Shown here in pieces: positions 9,095 through 18,046 of a DNA stretch of 64,000 nucleotides. The DNA lies in assembly GCF_028890305.1 (NCBI RefSeq), contig NZ_JARBXM010000001.1, positions 1,282,501-1,346,500 of the forward strand, read 5' to 3'. The notes beneath the pieces were generated by a model that was given only the letters and a program-made list of their open reading frames with translations, did not search any database and was not told where the DNA came from. Origin of the DNA: Candidatus Methanosphaera massiliense. GTDB lineage: Archaea > Methanobacteriota > Methanobacteria > Methanobacteriales > Methanobacteriaceae. Numbering within the stretch: the stretch's first letter is position 1; each line of letters begins with the position of its first letter. A program made the position numbers and the translations under genes.

Positions 9095-9622
9095 CTACCA
9101 TCTATCCCAATGAATTTTATTAGTATCCATTTTATCTAATGGTTCTTGCTTCTTTAATGGATATCCTAATGCTATTAAAGAGAATGGAATAATAGTCTCT
9201 GGTAAATTAAAGTATTTTATGAGTTTATTCATTCTTTTTTCTACTGGATGTATAGCTGTCCATACAGCTCCAAGCCCCAGTGCTTCTGCTGCTAGTAATA
9301 TATTTTCTGTTGCTGCTGAGAGATCTTGTATTGCTAATTCTTCTAATCCTTGATATGTTTTTTCAGTATCATATAATACTATTATACCAGCAGTAGCATC
9401 TTTAAACATTCCAGAGTATTCATGTATACTTGCCATATCAATTAGTGTTTGTTTATCTTGTATTACAATAAAATGCCATGGTTGAAGATTTAATCCAGAG
9501 GGAGCACTTATTCCTGCTTTAATTATTTTATCTAAATCTTCTTTTGTTATCTTTTTATCAGTGTATTGTCTGACACTTTTTCTATTGTATATATTATCTA
9601 GTATTATATCGGTTTTATTCAT
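9095..9622 (-). CDS. nitroreductase-family flavoprotein
   Basis: 175 residues. NRKSVRQYTDKKI near residue 14 and SAPSGLNLQPWHFIVI near residue 40 are the FMN-binding signatures of the nitroreductase fold. GLGAVWTAIHP near residue 117 and the C-terminal ALGYP complete it. Such enzymes are FMN dimers that reduce nitroaromatics, quinones or flavins with NAD(P)H. The physiological substrate in methanogens is unknown. The gene is monocistronic, next to a ferredoxin gene on the same strand. Confidence 0.85.
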   Translation of the reverse strand: MNKTDIILDNIYNRKSVRQYTDKKITKEDLDKIIKAGISAPSGLNLQPWHFIVIQDKQTLIDMASIHEYSGMFKDATAGIIVLYDTEKTYQGLEELAIQDLSAATENILLAAEALGLGAVWTAIHPVEKRMNKLIKYFNLPETIIPFSLIALGYPLKKQEPLDKMDTNKIHWDRW

Positions 9623-9694
9623 ATTATTTTTCCTCTTTTATAGTTAAAGTTAATTATCTTTTGATTATATAAATAGTTTTAATGGTTGATGATT

Positions 9695-9898
9695 ATGAAA
9701 ATGGAAATAAATATTGATCCTGAACTTCAAAGACGTGCACGTGCCGTATGTAGAAATGTTAGTGGTTTAACCTTAGCTGGCTATTATGAATATTTGATAG
9801 AAATGAAATTAAGGGATTTACCTAGTGTGGATAAGATTGAAGATAAGCGTCCTAGATTGGATAGTTATAATCCTGATGAATTGGATGATTTATGGTAA
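9695..9898 (+). CDS. small ribbon-helix-helix-like protein
   Basis: 67 residues from ATG 9695, behind GGTTGATGATT; in-frame TTG 9686 and ATG 9689 are alternatives. A short beta strand (MEINIDPEL) is followed by two helices (QRRARAVCRNV and TLAGYYEYLIEMKLRDL), the layout of ribbon-helix-helix DNA-binding proteins and antitoxins. The acidic tail PDELDDLW is unusual. No toxin gene is next to it. A DNA-binding role is inferred only from the pattern. Confidence 0.5.
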   Translation: MKMEINIDPELQRRARAVCRNVSGLTLAGYYEYLIEMKLRDLPSVDKIEDKRPRLDSYNPDELDDLW

Positions 9899-9977
9899 TC
9901 GTAATCTATGAATCATCTTTTATTAGATTATTTATTATATCTATATTTTAAAAAAAAAGTTAAAGATAATAAAAGTA

Positions 9978-10589
9978 TTATCTTATAAAGTTTGTAAACA
10001 TTACCTCTTCACATTCTGGTTCTGTTTCGTGTTGTATTGATTTTAGTAACCATGCCATGTTTTTTGCTAGAGTTCTCATGGTTTGTAATCCTTCAAGGTC
10101 TTGTTTTACTTCTTCTGGTGTATTACCATGTACAGCGTTCCAGTACTGACTTGTTACTATAGGCATCTTGGATATTGCGAAGTATTTATTTAATCTATCG
10201 AATGATACTGTACTTCCTGATCTACGACAACTTACTATTCCTGCTGCTGGTTTATTAGCAAATTTTTCTGCATCTGCATAGAATACTCTGTCTAATAGTG
10301 CACTGAGAGCTCCATTTATACTTGCATAATATACTGGAGATCCTATTATTATACCATCTGCTTCTTCGAATTTCTTGATTAATTCATTACATGAATCGTT
10401 ATCAAATACACATTTTCCAGGATTTTTTTTACATACTCCGCATGCAATACATCCCTGTACTGGTTTTGTTCCTATCCAGAATATTTCAGAATCTACATCA
10501 TTTCTTTCTAATTCATTTGCTATTTCTGTTAGTGCTGTGTATGTACATCCTTCTTTGTGGGGACTACCATTTACAAGTAAAACTTTCAT
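9978..10589 (-). CDS. iron-sulfur flavoprotein (NADPH-dependent FMN reductase family)
   Basis: 203 residues. MKVLLVNGSPHKEGCTY is the FMN phosphate-binding loop of the flavodoxin-like fold. The compact cluster motif CIACGVCKKNPGKC around residues 47-60 is diagnostic of Isf-type iron-sulfur flavoproteins of methanogens, and GSPVYYASINGALSALLDR follows. Isf proteins take electrons from ferredoxin and have been linked to reduction of O2 or H2O2. A GGTGATTATAA ribosome site precedes the ATG. An inactivated tandem copy lies directly upstream (10731-11340). Confidence 0.88.
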   Translation of the reverse strand: MKVLLVNGSPHKEGCTYTALTEIANELERNDVDSEIFWIGTKPVQGCIACGVCKKNPGKCVFDNDSCNELIKKFEEADGIIIGSPVYYASINGALSALLDRVFYADAEKFANKPAAGIVSCRRSGSTVSFDRLNKYFAISKMPIVTSQYWNAVHGNTPEEVKQDLEGLQTMRTLAKNMAWLLKSIQHETEPECEEVMFTNFIR

Positions 10590-10730
10590 TTATAATCACC
10601 TATATATTTATATATATTAATATATGGATACTTTTATAAATAATTAATCGTAAAATTAAGAATTTAAGAATTAGCAATAATTACAAATAATAATCAAAAA
10701 ATAATTAAAGAAAAGATAATAATAAAAATA

Positions 10731-11340
10731 TCATCTTATAAAGTTTGTGAAGGTCTTTTCTTCATAATCTGGTGTTGGTTCATCTTTTAATGATTTAAGT
10801 AACCATGCCATGTTTTTTGCTAGGGTTCTCATTATTTGTAATCCTTCAATATCCTGCTTTACTTCTTCCGGTGTATTACCATGTACAACATTCCAGTATT
10901 GACTAGGTACTACTGGCATTTTATTATATGTGAAATACTTATTAAGTCTGTCAAATGATGCACTTGCTCCTGCTCTACGACAGCTTACTACTCCTGCTCC
11001 TGGCTTATTTTCAAAGTTAATTCCACCAGCATAGAATACCCTGTCAAGTATTGCTGAGAGTCCTCCATTAATACCAGCAAAGTATACAGGTGAACCTAAT
11101 CATACCATCAGCTTCTTCGCATTTCTTGATTAATTCATTACAGATATCGTCATCAAATACACATTTTCCAGGATTCTTTTTACATACTCTGCATCCAGTA
11201 CATCCACGTATCTGTTCTGTTCCTATCCAGAATATTTCAGAGTCTATATCATTTTTTTCTAATTCATTTGCTATTTCTGTTAGTGCTGTCTATGTACATC
11301 CCTCTTTATGGGGGCTACCATTTATTAGTAATACTTTCAT
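10731..11340 (-). pseudogene. inactivated tandem copy of the iron-sulfur flavoprotein gene
   Basis: This 610-bp copy matches the 612-bp intact gene at 9978-10589 along its whole length, including the GGTGATTATAA ribosome site and the ATG at 11340. Two lesions kill it. At 11290-11292 the ACA-TAC-ACA of the intact copy has become ACA-TAG-ACA, a stop after 16 codons. Near 11097 two bases are missing relative to the intact copy, shifting the frame. The last 62 codons are intact and end in FTNFIR like the functional copy. Tandem duplication followed by decay is the simplest explanation. Confidence 0.88.
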
Positions 11341-11494
11341 TTATAATCACCTATAATATATTTACATATATAAATATCATTTTGTATTATAAATAATTAC
11401 TTAAGAAAAATAAGAATTAAACATATAAAGAAAAATTCAGAAATAAAAATTAATCATAATAATTTTAAACAAAAAAAGAATAAAAAAAGGAATA

Positions 11495-13495
11495 TTAGAA
11501 TGGTAGAGATGTATAATACTTAATTGTTCCACATTTAGACCAATTAACAATATTACCAAACGTGTTACTACTTGATGATGCATCACAATTATACCATACT
11601 CCATTAACATATACCTGTGCCCATACGTGACCTACTACTAGACCACTACGGAATGTACATGTAGCATGACAATACCTTGCCGGTATATTACATGCACGCA
11701 TCACAGCAACCACTAGATGTGCTAAATCACAACAATTACCACTACCACGGGTTAAGGTACCAACAGCACCATAACGAGTGTTAGAATAGTAAGTATAACT
11801 TGTAATACTATTCACATAACTAAATATATAAGATGCAATAGTTTTAGTATTAGAGCTAGATACCTTAGATAAGATAGTATTAGCTAAACTAACAATCTTA
11901 CTATTAGTAATGTCACAATTTGAAGTAGATTTAACATAACTTTCATAACCAGATGGAACTGAAATCTTAGAATTACTACTATTATTACTTGTAATATTCA
12001 GTTTAAGTGTTCCGTTAGCTCTTGAACTAGAATAATATTCATTATCACCATACACAACAGTAATAGTATATGAGGATGAACCCCAACTAGAAGGTATAGT
12101 GTAATTAATCTTAGCTACACCATTGGTTACATTGGTTGAACCTATTGTTTTTCCATTAATCTTAAATGCAACAGTACCATTTTTCACATAGGACCCATTA
12201 CTACTTTTTATAACAGCTGAAAAGGTAGCAGTAGACCCTGGTTTAACAGTAACAGTATTTACAGTTATAGATGTTGTTTGTTTATGAAGAACTGTAAGAG
12301 TACTATTTGCTCTAGAAGCAATATATTTACCATTACCACCATATACTGCTGTTATAGTATATGTTGAATCCTTATAACTTGATGGTATTGTATAAGTTAT
12401 TGATGCTCCACCATTAGATACTGTACCGTATCCAATTGTTTTTCCATTGATTTTAAATGCGACAATTCCAGATTTTATGTAAGAACCATTATTTGTGGTT
12501 ATAATTGCTTTAATTGTTGTTGTTTTACCTGCTAATACGGGTGTTGTTTTAATAGTTATTTTTGATTCGACAGTTGGAGTCAATGTTAAATTTCCATTAT
12601 TTTTTGATGATGAATATATATTATTTCCACCATAAACAGCTGTGACTGTATATAGTGTAGATCCATATGTTGATGGAATAATATAATCCAACTTAGCTCC
12701 ACCGTTGGATACATTAGCATATCCCACTGTGTTTCCATTAATCTTAAATGCAACAAGTCCATTTTTTACATAAGAACCGTTACTTGTCGTAATTACTGCT
12801 TTTAATGTTACTGATGACCCTGATTTTCCAGTCACTGATGTTACTGTAGTTTTTGTATCATACTTGTTAATATTTAAAGTACCAGCCGCACTAGCTGAAC
12901 TGTATTTTGTAGTACCGGAGTATATAGCAGTAATATTATATGTACCTGCAGAAAAGCCGTTTAATGGATATACATAACTAGCTTTTCCATTACTTACTGT
13001 AGTGTTTCCTACAGTCACTCCATTTATTTTAAAAGCTACTGTTCCACTATTCACATATTTACTTGAATTATCTACGACGGTAGCTTTCATTGTATAATTG
13101 GAGTATCCATATAATGTAGTATTTGTTACTGACATTTTTGTGCTAGTTTTAGATGAGCTACTATTACTGCTTTTTAAGGACTTTGTTTGAGTATTACTGT
13201 TAGTATCAGAACTTGAAACAGAAGTTGTGTTTTTCACTGTTGAACTTGATTGTGTTGAAGTTACTGAATTCGTTTTCACTGTATTTTCATCAGAAACTGT
13301 ACTAGATGTATCTGATGTGCTTGGCGTTGTAATCTTTTCACTTACAGTATCTGTATCTGATGCTTCACTACTTGCTGTTGTAGTTTGTAAGCTAGATGCA
13401 GTTGATATACTGCTATGTGTTGTATCATTGGATGCAGTGTCTGTAGCTGCTACTGATCCTATTAATAATATCATAGTTGCTAGTAATAGAATCAT
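11495..13495 (-). CDS. adhesin-like surface protein with Ig-like repeats and C-terminal transglutaminase domain
   Basis: A signal peptide is followed by an S/T-rich stem to about residue 115. Four Ig-like (Big_3-type) domains of about 95 residues come next, each with the phrase VAFKING and ending Y-S-S-x-A-N-x-T-L. The last about 95 residues are a transglutaminase-like domain with the full triad: Cys in GSGNCCDLA (about 588), His in VGHVWAQV (about 623) and Asp in YNCDAS (about 638). In Methanobacteriales such proteins sit on the pseudomurein wall; the domain may act as a cross-linking or cleaving cysteine peptidase. The first ATG (13495) lies 25 nt behind GGAGG, so the true start is probably the in-frame ATT at 13511-13513. 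Confidence 0.85.
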   Translation of the reverse strand: MILLLATMILLIGSVAATDTASNDTTHSSISTASSLQTTTASSEASDTDTVSEKITTPSTSDTSSTVSDENTVKTNSVTSTQSSSTVKNTTSVSSSDTNSNTQTKSLKSSNSSSSKTSTKMSVTNTTLYGYSNYTMKATVVDNSSKYVNSGTVAFKINGVTVGNTTVSNGKASYVYPLNGFSAGTYNITAIYSGTTKYSSASAAGTLNINKYDTKTTVTSVTGKSGSSVTLKAVITTSNGSYVKNGLVAFKINGNTVGYANVSNGGAKLDYIIPSTYGSTLYTVTAVYGGNNIYSSSKNNGNLTLTPTVESKITIKTTPVLAGKTTTIKAIITTNNGSYIKSGIVAFKINGKTIGYGTVSNGGASITYTIPSSYKDSTYTITAVYGGNGKYIASRANSTLTVLHKQTTSITVNTVTVKPGSTATFSAVIKSSNGSYVKNGTVAFKINGKTIGSTNVTNGVAKINYTIPSSWGSSSYTITVVYGDNEYYSSSRANGTLKLNITSNNSSNSKISVPSGYESYVKSTSNCDITNSKIVSLANTILSKVSSSNTKTIASYIFSYVNSITSYTYYSNTRYGAVGTLTRGSGNCCDLAHLVVAVMRACNIPARYCHATCTFRSGLVVGHVWAQVYVNGVWYNCDASSSSNTFGNIVNWSKCGTIKYYTSLPF

Positions 13496-13520
13496 TCCAA
13501 AATATCGCTTAATTATAAAA

Positions 13521-13525
13521 CCTCC
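13521..13525 (-). promoter_or_regulatory. strong ribosome site that points to an ATT start codon
   Basis: On the minus strand GGAGG is followed after 7 nt by ATT, and the in-frame translation is I/M-K-R-Y-F-G-M-I-L-L-L. This restores the basic n-region expected of a signal peptide. The first ATG lies 25 nt away and would give a signal peptide with no positive charge. An ATA three nt upstream of the ATT is the other candidate. Confidence 0.5.
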
Positions 13526-13550
13526 TTATAATTATATAATTTGGATATAA

Positions 13551-14329
13551 TTACATTCATATAGTTAGTTAAATTATTTTTTCATAACTAACCTATTATA
13601 TATTTAAATTGTTTATGACTAATAAATTTATTCTAATGGAAAATGTTTTTTAAGCTTTTTTAATCCATTTGTTATCTTTAAATAAAAAATAGAACCCATA
13701 TAAACAAATTCGATTGATTGAGATTTTTTTTATTAATATCTAATTATATGACCTTTGTTATATCATTATAAGGAATTTTATCCTTATTTTACCGTGTTTT
13801 ATACTTTCTGTCTGTTCTTTATTTTATTTATTAATGATTTATCTTCTTTTTATATTTTTTACAGATGAAGTTATCTCTTTTATAGGATATTAATCAGAGT
13901 ATATCTTATCATTATTAATACTCATGGAATAACTTTATTCTTATGCTGATTATAATTAACTTCTTCTTTAAGAAATTTCTATTTATATAGATAGTAGAGA
14001 CATGAGTCAATACTGTTATTAAATGGATAATAGAACTAGATTAATTGATAATAATCCTTTTTATTTAATATAAAGATTTTTTTAGTAGTTATAATTAATA
14101 TAGTTGATTAATTCTCTAGGTTAACGTATTTCAAAGAGAAATGATATATATTTTAATAGATATTAATTCTTAAAGTTAACGATATTAAAATAAGAGCATA
14201 CATCTAATACTATCTATTTTATCCAAAAACCTGCTTAATATAATAGATTAAAATAAGCATGCTTTTATTAAATATTATTTAAATACTATTAAGAATCAAC
14301 AATGACAAAATTAATATTAGAGAATAAAT
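13551..14329. other. long AT-rich intergenic region
   Basis: Nearly 780 bases with no credible gene. It holds a 7-bp-arm hairpin at 13768-13787 (ATAAGGA / TCCTTAT) and a direct repeat at 14111-14126 / 14166-14181. Otherwise I see only A/T-rich sequence between two divergent genes, the adhesin and the MFS transporter. Confidence 0.5.
14111..14181. repeat. two direct copies of an ATTCT...GTTAACG element
   Basis: ATTCTCTAGGTTAACG (14111-14126) recurs as ATTCTTAAAGTTAACG (14166-14181), 13 of 16 identical, 55 bp apart or about five helical turns. They lie 150-220 bp upstream of the MFS transporter gene. The spacing would put two bound proteins on one face of the DNA. Candidate operator pair; no factor is identified. 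Confidence 0.35.
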
Positions 14330-15529
14330 ATGATTAATGAAAATACAAGGATGAAAATTGGATTCATAGTAGCCAGTATAACAATAACAGTATTATTCAT
14401 TGCAAGCAGTACGGCAATACCCTTCTATGCAACATATCAAACATTATATAACATACCAAATAATATCATATCATTCAGTACAGTTGTATATTTTATTGGA
14501 AACGTATTTAGCTTAATATTTCTATCAAAAATAAGTAACTACCTAGGAAGAAAACCAACAATCAGAATAACATTAATCTTAAGTATACTAGGATGTTTAA
14601 GCTTCATCTACGTAAATAATGGACAGTTATTATTGTTAGGACGGTTATTACAGGGAATTTGTTGTGGAATGACAGCAGGTAGTATACAAGCATATATTAT
14701 AGATACCTCACCCGAAAATTCAAATATAGGCGTAATAATAGCAACAAACATGCCATTAATTGGATTTAGTATAGGAGCAATAAACTCAGGGGTAATAGTA
14801 GACTATAATCCATCACTAATCTCAACAGTATTTCTGCCAATAATACTAATTCTAATAATCTGTATAATCTTGATATCATTAGGAAAAGAAACAGTAACAC
14901 CTAAAAAAGGAGTAATAAAATCAATAAAACCAGAAATCAGCATACCTCATAATATCAGAAAATACATACCAATTACCATAATAGCCACAATATCAACATA
15001 TTCCATCACAGGATTCTATCAATCATTTAGTTCAATAATGTCATTAATGCAATTCGGAACAAATAGTAAACTAATAGCAGCAATAGTATATGCTAATATA
15101 ATGGCTCCACAAATATTAGGAAGTAGTCTAATAAACCATTTTGGAAATAAAAAAGGTCAAAAATATGGTATAATTGGATTTACAGCATGTTTAGTAATAA
15201 TAAACATATCTTTAATAATGTCATGGATAATACCATTTATCATATCAAGTATTCTAACAGCAATATTCTGTGGATTAACATTTACAGCTACAATGAATAA
15301 CTTAGTAGAAAAAACTAGTCAAGAAGACATGGCAGGAGTATTATCAACATCATACCTAATAACAGATGGAGGAACGGCACTAGTAAACATGATGATAAGT
15401 ATTATAATTACATATACAACATTAATAAATGTATCATTATTGTATCTGGTATTTGTAATTATATCATGTATATTAACACTTAAATTATCTAAAAATTTAT
15501 CAACAAAAAAAGAAAATAGAGGAATATGA
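14330..15529 (+). CDS. MFS-type transporter
   Basis: 399 residues with about 12 hydrophobic helices. The MFS loop 2-3 signature is visible as SKISNYLGRKPTIR near residue 65, and GRLLQGICCGMTAG near residue 103 matches the helix 4 drug-transporter motif. It probably acts as a proton-coupled exporter of small molecules. No ribosome site stands before the ATG, but an AT-rich TATA-like element (TTATTTAAATAC) lies about 50 nt upstream, so the transcript may have a short or absent leader. It converges with the flavoprotein gene at 15544. Substrate unknown. Confidence 0.85.
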   Translation: MINENTRMKIGFIVASITITVLFIASSTAIPFYATYQTLYNIPNNIISFSTVVYFIGNVFSLIFLSKISNYLGRKPTIRITLILSILGCLSFIYVNNGQLLLLGRLLQGICCGMTAGSIQAYIIDTSPENSNIGVIIATNMPLIGFSIGAINSGVIVDYNPSLISTVFLPIILILIICIILISLGKETVTPKKGVIKSIKPEISIPHNIRKYIPITIIATISTYSITGFYQSFSSIMSLMQFGTNSKLIAAIVYANIMAPQILGSSLINHFGNKKGQKYGIIGFTACLVIINISLIMSWIIPFIISSILTAIFCGLTFTATMNNLVEKTSQEDMAGVLSTSYLITDGGTALVNMMISIIITYTTLINVSLLYLVFVIISCILTLKLSKNLSTKKENRGI

Positions 15530-15543
15530 ATGATTAATTCCTT

Positions 15544-16227
15544 TTAATTTCCCTTAATAGTATCTTCTGCTATTTGAACACCCATTTCATAAGCTTTCTT
15601 AAGATCACGGGGAAATTGTTTTTGTTGATGAATAGCTTTATCTTCTTCTTTAAATAGATAATTTTCATATTTGGAATAATCATCAAATTGATACGTATCA
15701 TATACTTTTAAAGAGTAAACATCTTTTAAAAGAAGACCACTTAAACCAGATTCCAATGGTTCATAAATAGTTTCTTTATATAATTTATCGGATAATTTCT
15801 CATCAACATTCATAGTGTAAATTAATCCCATAGGAATACTCTTTTCTAATAATGGTCCTCCACCATAAACATATTTTGGAAATCTAAATCTTTCAAGAAA
15901 ACTTTCTGTTTCACCATTAATATTACTAAAATAGATAGGAGTACCTATTATAATACCATCAGCATTCCATAATTTTTCAAGTAATGGTTTAAGGTCATCA
16001 TTTATAGGACAAGTTCCATAAAAAGGACCATCTATTCGTTTACAAGCAAAACAAGACATACAACCTTTATAATCAAGAGAATATAAATCAATTATTTCAA
16101 CATTAACCTCAGCATCTAAATCACAAGTTTTATCCAAAATACCAGCTACTGCTTCGTCTAATAGTTTTCCAGTGTTATTATTTTTACGAGGACTACCATT
16201 TATAACATAAAAATTCAAGTTATTCAC
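15544..16227 (-). CDS. NADPH-dependent FMN reductase / iron-sulfur-flavoprotein family
   Basis: 227 residues. NFYVINGSPRKNNNTGKLL is the FMN phosphate loop. CMSCFACKRIDGPFYGTC around residues 56-73 resembles the Isf cluster motif but with longer spacing to the last cysteine, and GTPIYFSNINGETESFLERF follows. It probably carries FMN, with or without an Fe-S cluster. It is longer than the Isf-type gene at 9978, with an extended C-terminus. The start has GGAGTGAATAA upstream. Confidence 0.82.
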   Translation of the reverse strand: MNNLNFYVINGSPRKNNNTGKLLDEAVAGILDKTCDLDAEVNVEIIDLYSLDYKGCMSCFACKRIDGPFYGTCPINDDLKPLLEKLWNADGIIIGTPIYFSNINGETESFLERFRFPKYVYGGGPLLEKSIPMGLIYTMNVDEKLSDKLYKETIYEPLESGLSGLLLKDVYSLKVYDTYQFDDYSKYENYLFKEEDKAIHQQKQFPRDLKKAYEMGVQIAEDTIKGN

Positions 16228-16338
16228 TCCTTATTTAATATAATATTTAATATCTATCTTTTGATTAATTAATATATTAATATAAGGATTACATGTATAT
16301 AAATAGTACAAATTTAATTATGGAAAATAATTATTTTA

Positions 16339-16428
16339 GATAAAGTAGCAGTAGCCTCTTGTAATGGTAGGAGTTCAGTGAGACTTGTTGCAAGGGTAAG
16401 TTATGAAATCTTTCAAAATCAGATATTT
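16339..16428 (+). pseudogene. short decayed duplicate of the 5' end of the downstream DGC-type gene
   Basis: About 90 bp match the first third of the gene at 16598: residues K-V-A-V-A-S-C-N-G...LVARVSY, including an uninterrupted stretch GACTTGTTGCAAGGGTAAGTT. A one-base deletion near 16405 breaks the frame and there is no start codon. It lies about 260 bp upstream of the intact gene in the same direction, which suggests a past tandem duplication with loss of most of one copy. Confidence 0.75.
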
Positions 16429-16597
16429 TTTATTTCCTTGTTTAGTAGATTATATTATATACCATCTAATTTATATATAGATATTAGTACATTTTTAATA
16501 AGATTTATAATGTTATTATTCTCAATTTATTTATTTTTAATTGTTTAAAAAGATAAAAATATAATTAATATGTAAACAAAAATTAAGAGGTATTCAC

Positions 16598-16984
16598 ATG
16601 TCAGAAAAGGTATCCGTAGCAGCATGTAGTGGTATGAGTCCTATGGGACTTGTTGCAAGGGTAAGTTGTGATGATCTTTCAAAATCAGATAATCATATTT
16701 CATCAATATGTATGTCAAGTGTATCAGCAAACCGTGATGGATACATAAATTATATTGATAAATACCCAATAATAGCAGTTAATGGCTGTAAAAATAATTG
16801 TGTTAATAGTATACTTAAACAAAAGAAGATAAGTGTTTCACGAACGGTAATTGTCAAAAAAGTACTTGACGAAGCAAATCTTAAAGCTAACGATACATCA
16901 CGATTAGATATAGAAGGAGAAAAATGTGTTGATAAGGTAAAAGATGTTATTAATGAAGTTGTAATAAAAATGAGTAAAAAATAG
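16598..16984 (+). CDS. DGC-domain-like putative metal-binding protein
   Basis: 128 residues. The N-terminal VAACSGMSPMGLVARVSC and the central IIAVNGCKNNCV (near residue 62) match the layout of DGC-domain proteins, cysteine-rich putative zinc-binding proteins of anaerobes. Further cysteines at about 38 and 109 could complete a site. The function of the family is not established; metal or selenium/sulfur handling has been proposed. The start is supported by AGAGGTATTCAC before ATG. A partial duplicate lies upstream. Confidence 0.65.
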   Translation: MSEKVSVAACSGMSPMGLVARVSCDDLSKSDNHISSICMSSVSANRDGYINYIDKYPIIAVNGCKNNCVNSILKQKKISVSRTVIVKKVLDEANLKANDTSRLDIEGEKCVDKVKDVINEVVIKMSKK

Positions 16985-17026
16985 AGAATAATATTCTAGA
17001 ATTAGTCTAGATTATTCCTATTTTTT

Positions 17027-17428
17027 TTATTCTTCGTTTGTAACTACTACATTCTTTTTTAATGTGAATAGGATAGGACCCTTTGCATCCACATAATAAT
17101 CTGATGGAAAATGTGCTGGTTCTGGATTTTCTTTTATGCTGATATGATTCATATTCATAGTTGCACCAATATCCTTTTTATGGAATACTTCATAGAATGC
17201 TTCATCTATAGCGCCAACTATCATTTCTATATCATTATCAGTTATTTCATCCTCATATTCATATGACCATTCGTCACCATTTTTATATTCAATGTCTTCT
17301 ATTAAACCTAATTCATTATTAATTATACGGAAGTCAACAACTTTATCGTTATAACTACATTCGCATAGTTGAATAATTTCCTTAACATTATTTAATAGTT
17401 TTGCATCATTAATATTTCTTATTTCCAT
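17027..17428 (-). CDS. hypothetical protein, 133 aa
   Basis: An acidic soluble protein. It has a WSYEYEDEITDNDIEMIVGAI segment in the middle and PSDYYVDAKGPILF near the end. No recognised motif. Its start is 24 nt from the end of the ferredoxin gene on the same strand, with GGTGGGGATGTAATC before the ATG, so it is probably co-transcribed behind 17453-17632. It may be a partner of that ferredoxin, but this is only positional. Confidence 0.6.
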   Translation of the reverse strand: MEIRNINDAKLLNNVKEIIQLCECSYNDKVVDFRIINNELGLIEDIEYKNGDEWSYEYEDEITDNDIEMIVGAIDEAFYEVFHKKDIGATMNMNHISIKENPEPAHFPSDYYVDAKGPILFTLKKNVVVTNEE

Positions 17429-17452
17429 GATTACATCCCCACCAATTCTTAC

Positions 17453-17632
17453 TTATTTTGATATTGCATCACTAGGACAAGCTATTATGCATAAACCACA
17501 GTCTACACATCCTGGAACTTTAGGTTTGGGTGTATTATCTACATCCTGAAGCATGTTTAATGCACATGCATCAAAACATGTTCCACAGTTATTTATCCCT
17601 TGACATTTGTTTTCATCTATTTTTACTGTCAT
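17453..17632 (-). CDS. two-cluster ferredoxin
   Basis: 59 residues from ATG 17632; an in-frame TTG 9 nt upstream is an alternative. It has the C-terminal motif CVDCGLCIIACP and an N-terminal variant CQGINNCGTCFDACA, in which the first two cysteines are spread apart. Such 8-Cys ferredoxins carry two 4Fe-4S clusters; the variant may hold only one or a modified first cluster. It lies between two small unknown genes on the same strand. Confidence 0.8.
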   Translation of the reverse strand: MTVKIDENKCQGINNCGTCFDACALNMLQDVDNTPKPKVPGCVDCGLCIIACPSDAISK

Positions 17633-17665
17633 ATATGTCAAATCCTCTTTTTGATTATATTTTTG

Positions 17666-18046
17666 TTATAAAAACCTACGTTGTTTCTGATTATTTGTTA
17701 ATCTGGTTAACTCTTTATAGAATTCGTGCATTACTATTTTATCATTGAATTCCAGATAGATTTTAGAAGCATTTACCTGTACTGTTAATATATTTCTAGT
17801 ACTTGTAATTATTGTATTAATAAGATCTATAGACTTATAATAAATTAAAGTGTTACCTAACCACTCTGTTTCATCTAAGTTATATTTTATTATTTTAAGT
17901 GTACCTCTTTGTAATAGAAGCATGCATTTTAAATCTAATTTGTCTTTGTCTATTTTTTCATGAATTCTAGCATAATACACGTATTTTTTCTCTTCTAATT
18001 CTTTAATGTATTTATATTCATCCTTATTAATGTTTAATACTTTCAT
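17666..18046 (-). CDS. hypothetical protein, 126 aa
   Basis: A soluble basic protein with no recognised domain. The frame stays open upstream of the first ATG for at least 14 codons. A GGGGGG tract lies 8 nt before an in-frame ATA (reading ATA-GAA-GAC-ACT), whereas the ATG at 18046 has no ribosome site. The protein may therefore begin at a non-ATG codon near 18070. It lies upstream of the ferredoxin gene on the same strand, with a gap of 33 nt. Confidence 0.55.
   Translation of the reverse strand: MKVLNINKDEYKYIKELEEKKYVYYARIHEKIDKDKLDLKCMLLLQRGTLKIIKYNLDETEWLGNTLIYYKSIDLINTIITSTRNILTVQVNASKIYLEFNDKIVMHEFYKELTRLTNNQKQRRFL

Noticed and set aside
10375-10639. Plus-strand frames over the iron-sulfur flavoprotein genes (and 11090-11356)
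   Set aside because: Antisense of conserved flavoprotein coding sequence, duplicated only because the gene is duplicated.
13227-13550. Plus-strand 107-aa hydrophobic frame over the adhesin start
   Set aside because: Antisense shadow of the Ser/Thr-rich stem, whose complement always looks hydrophobic.
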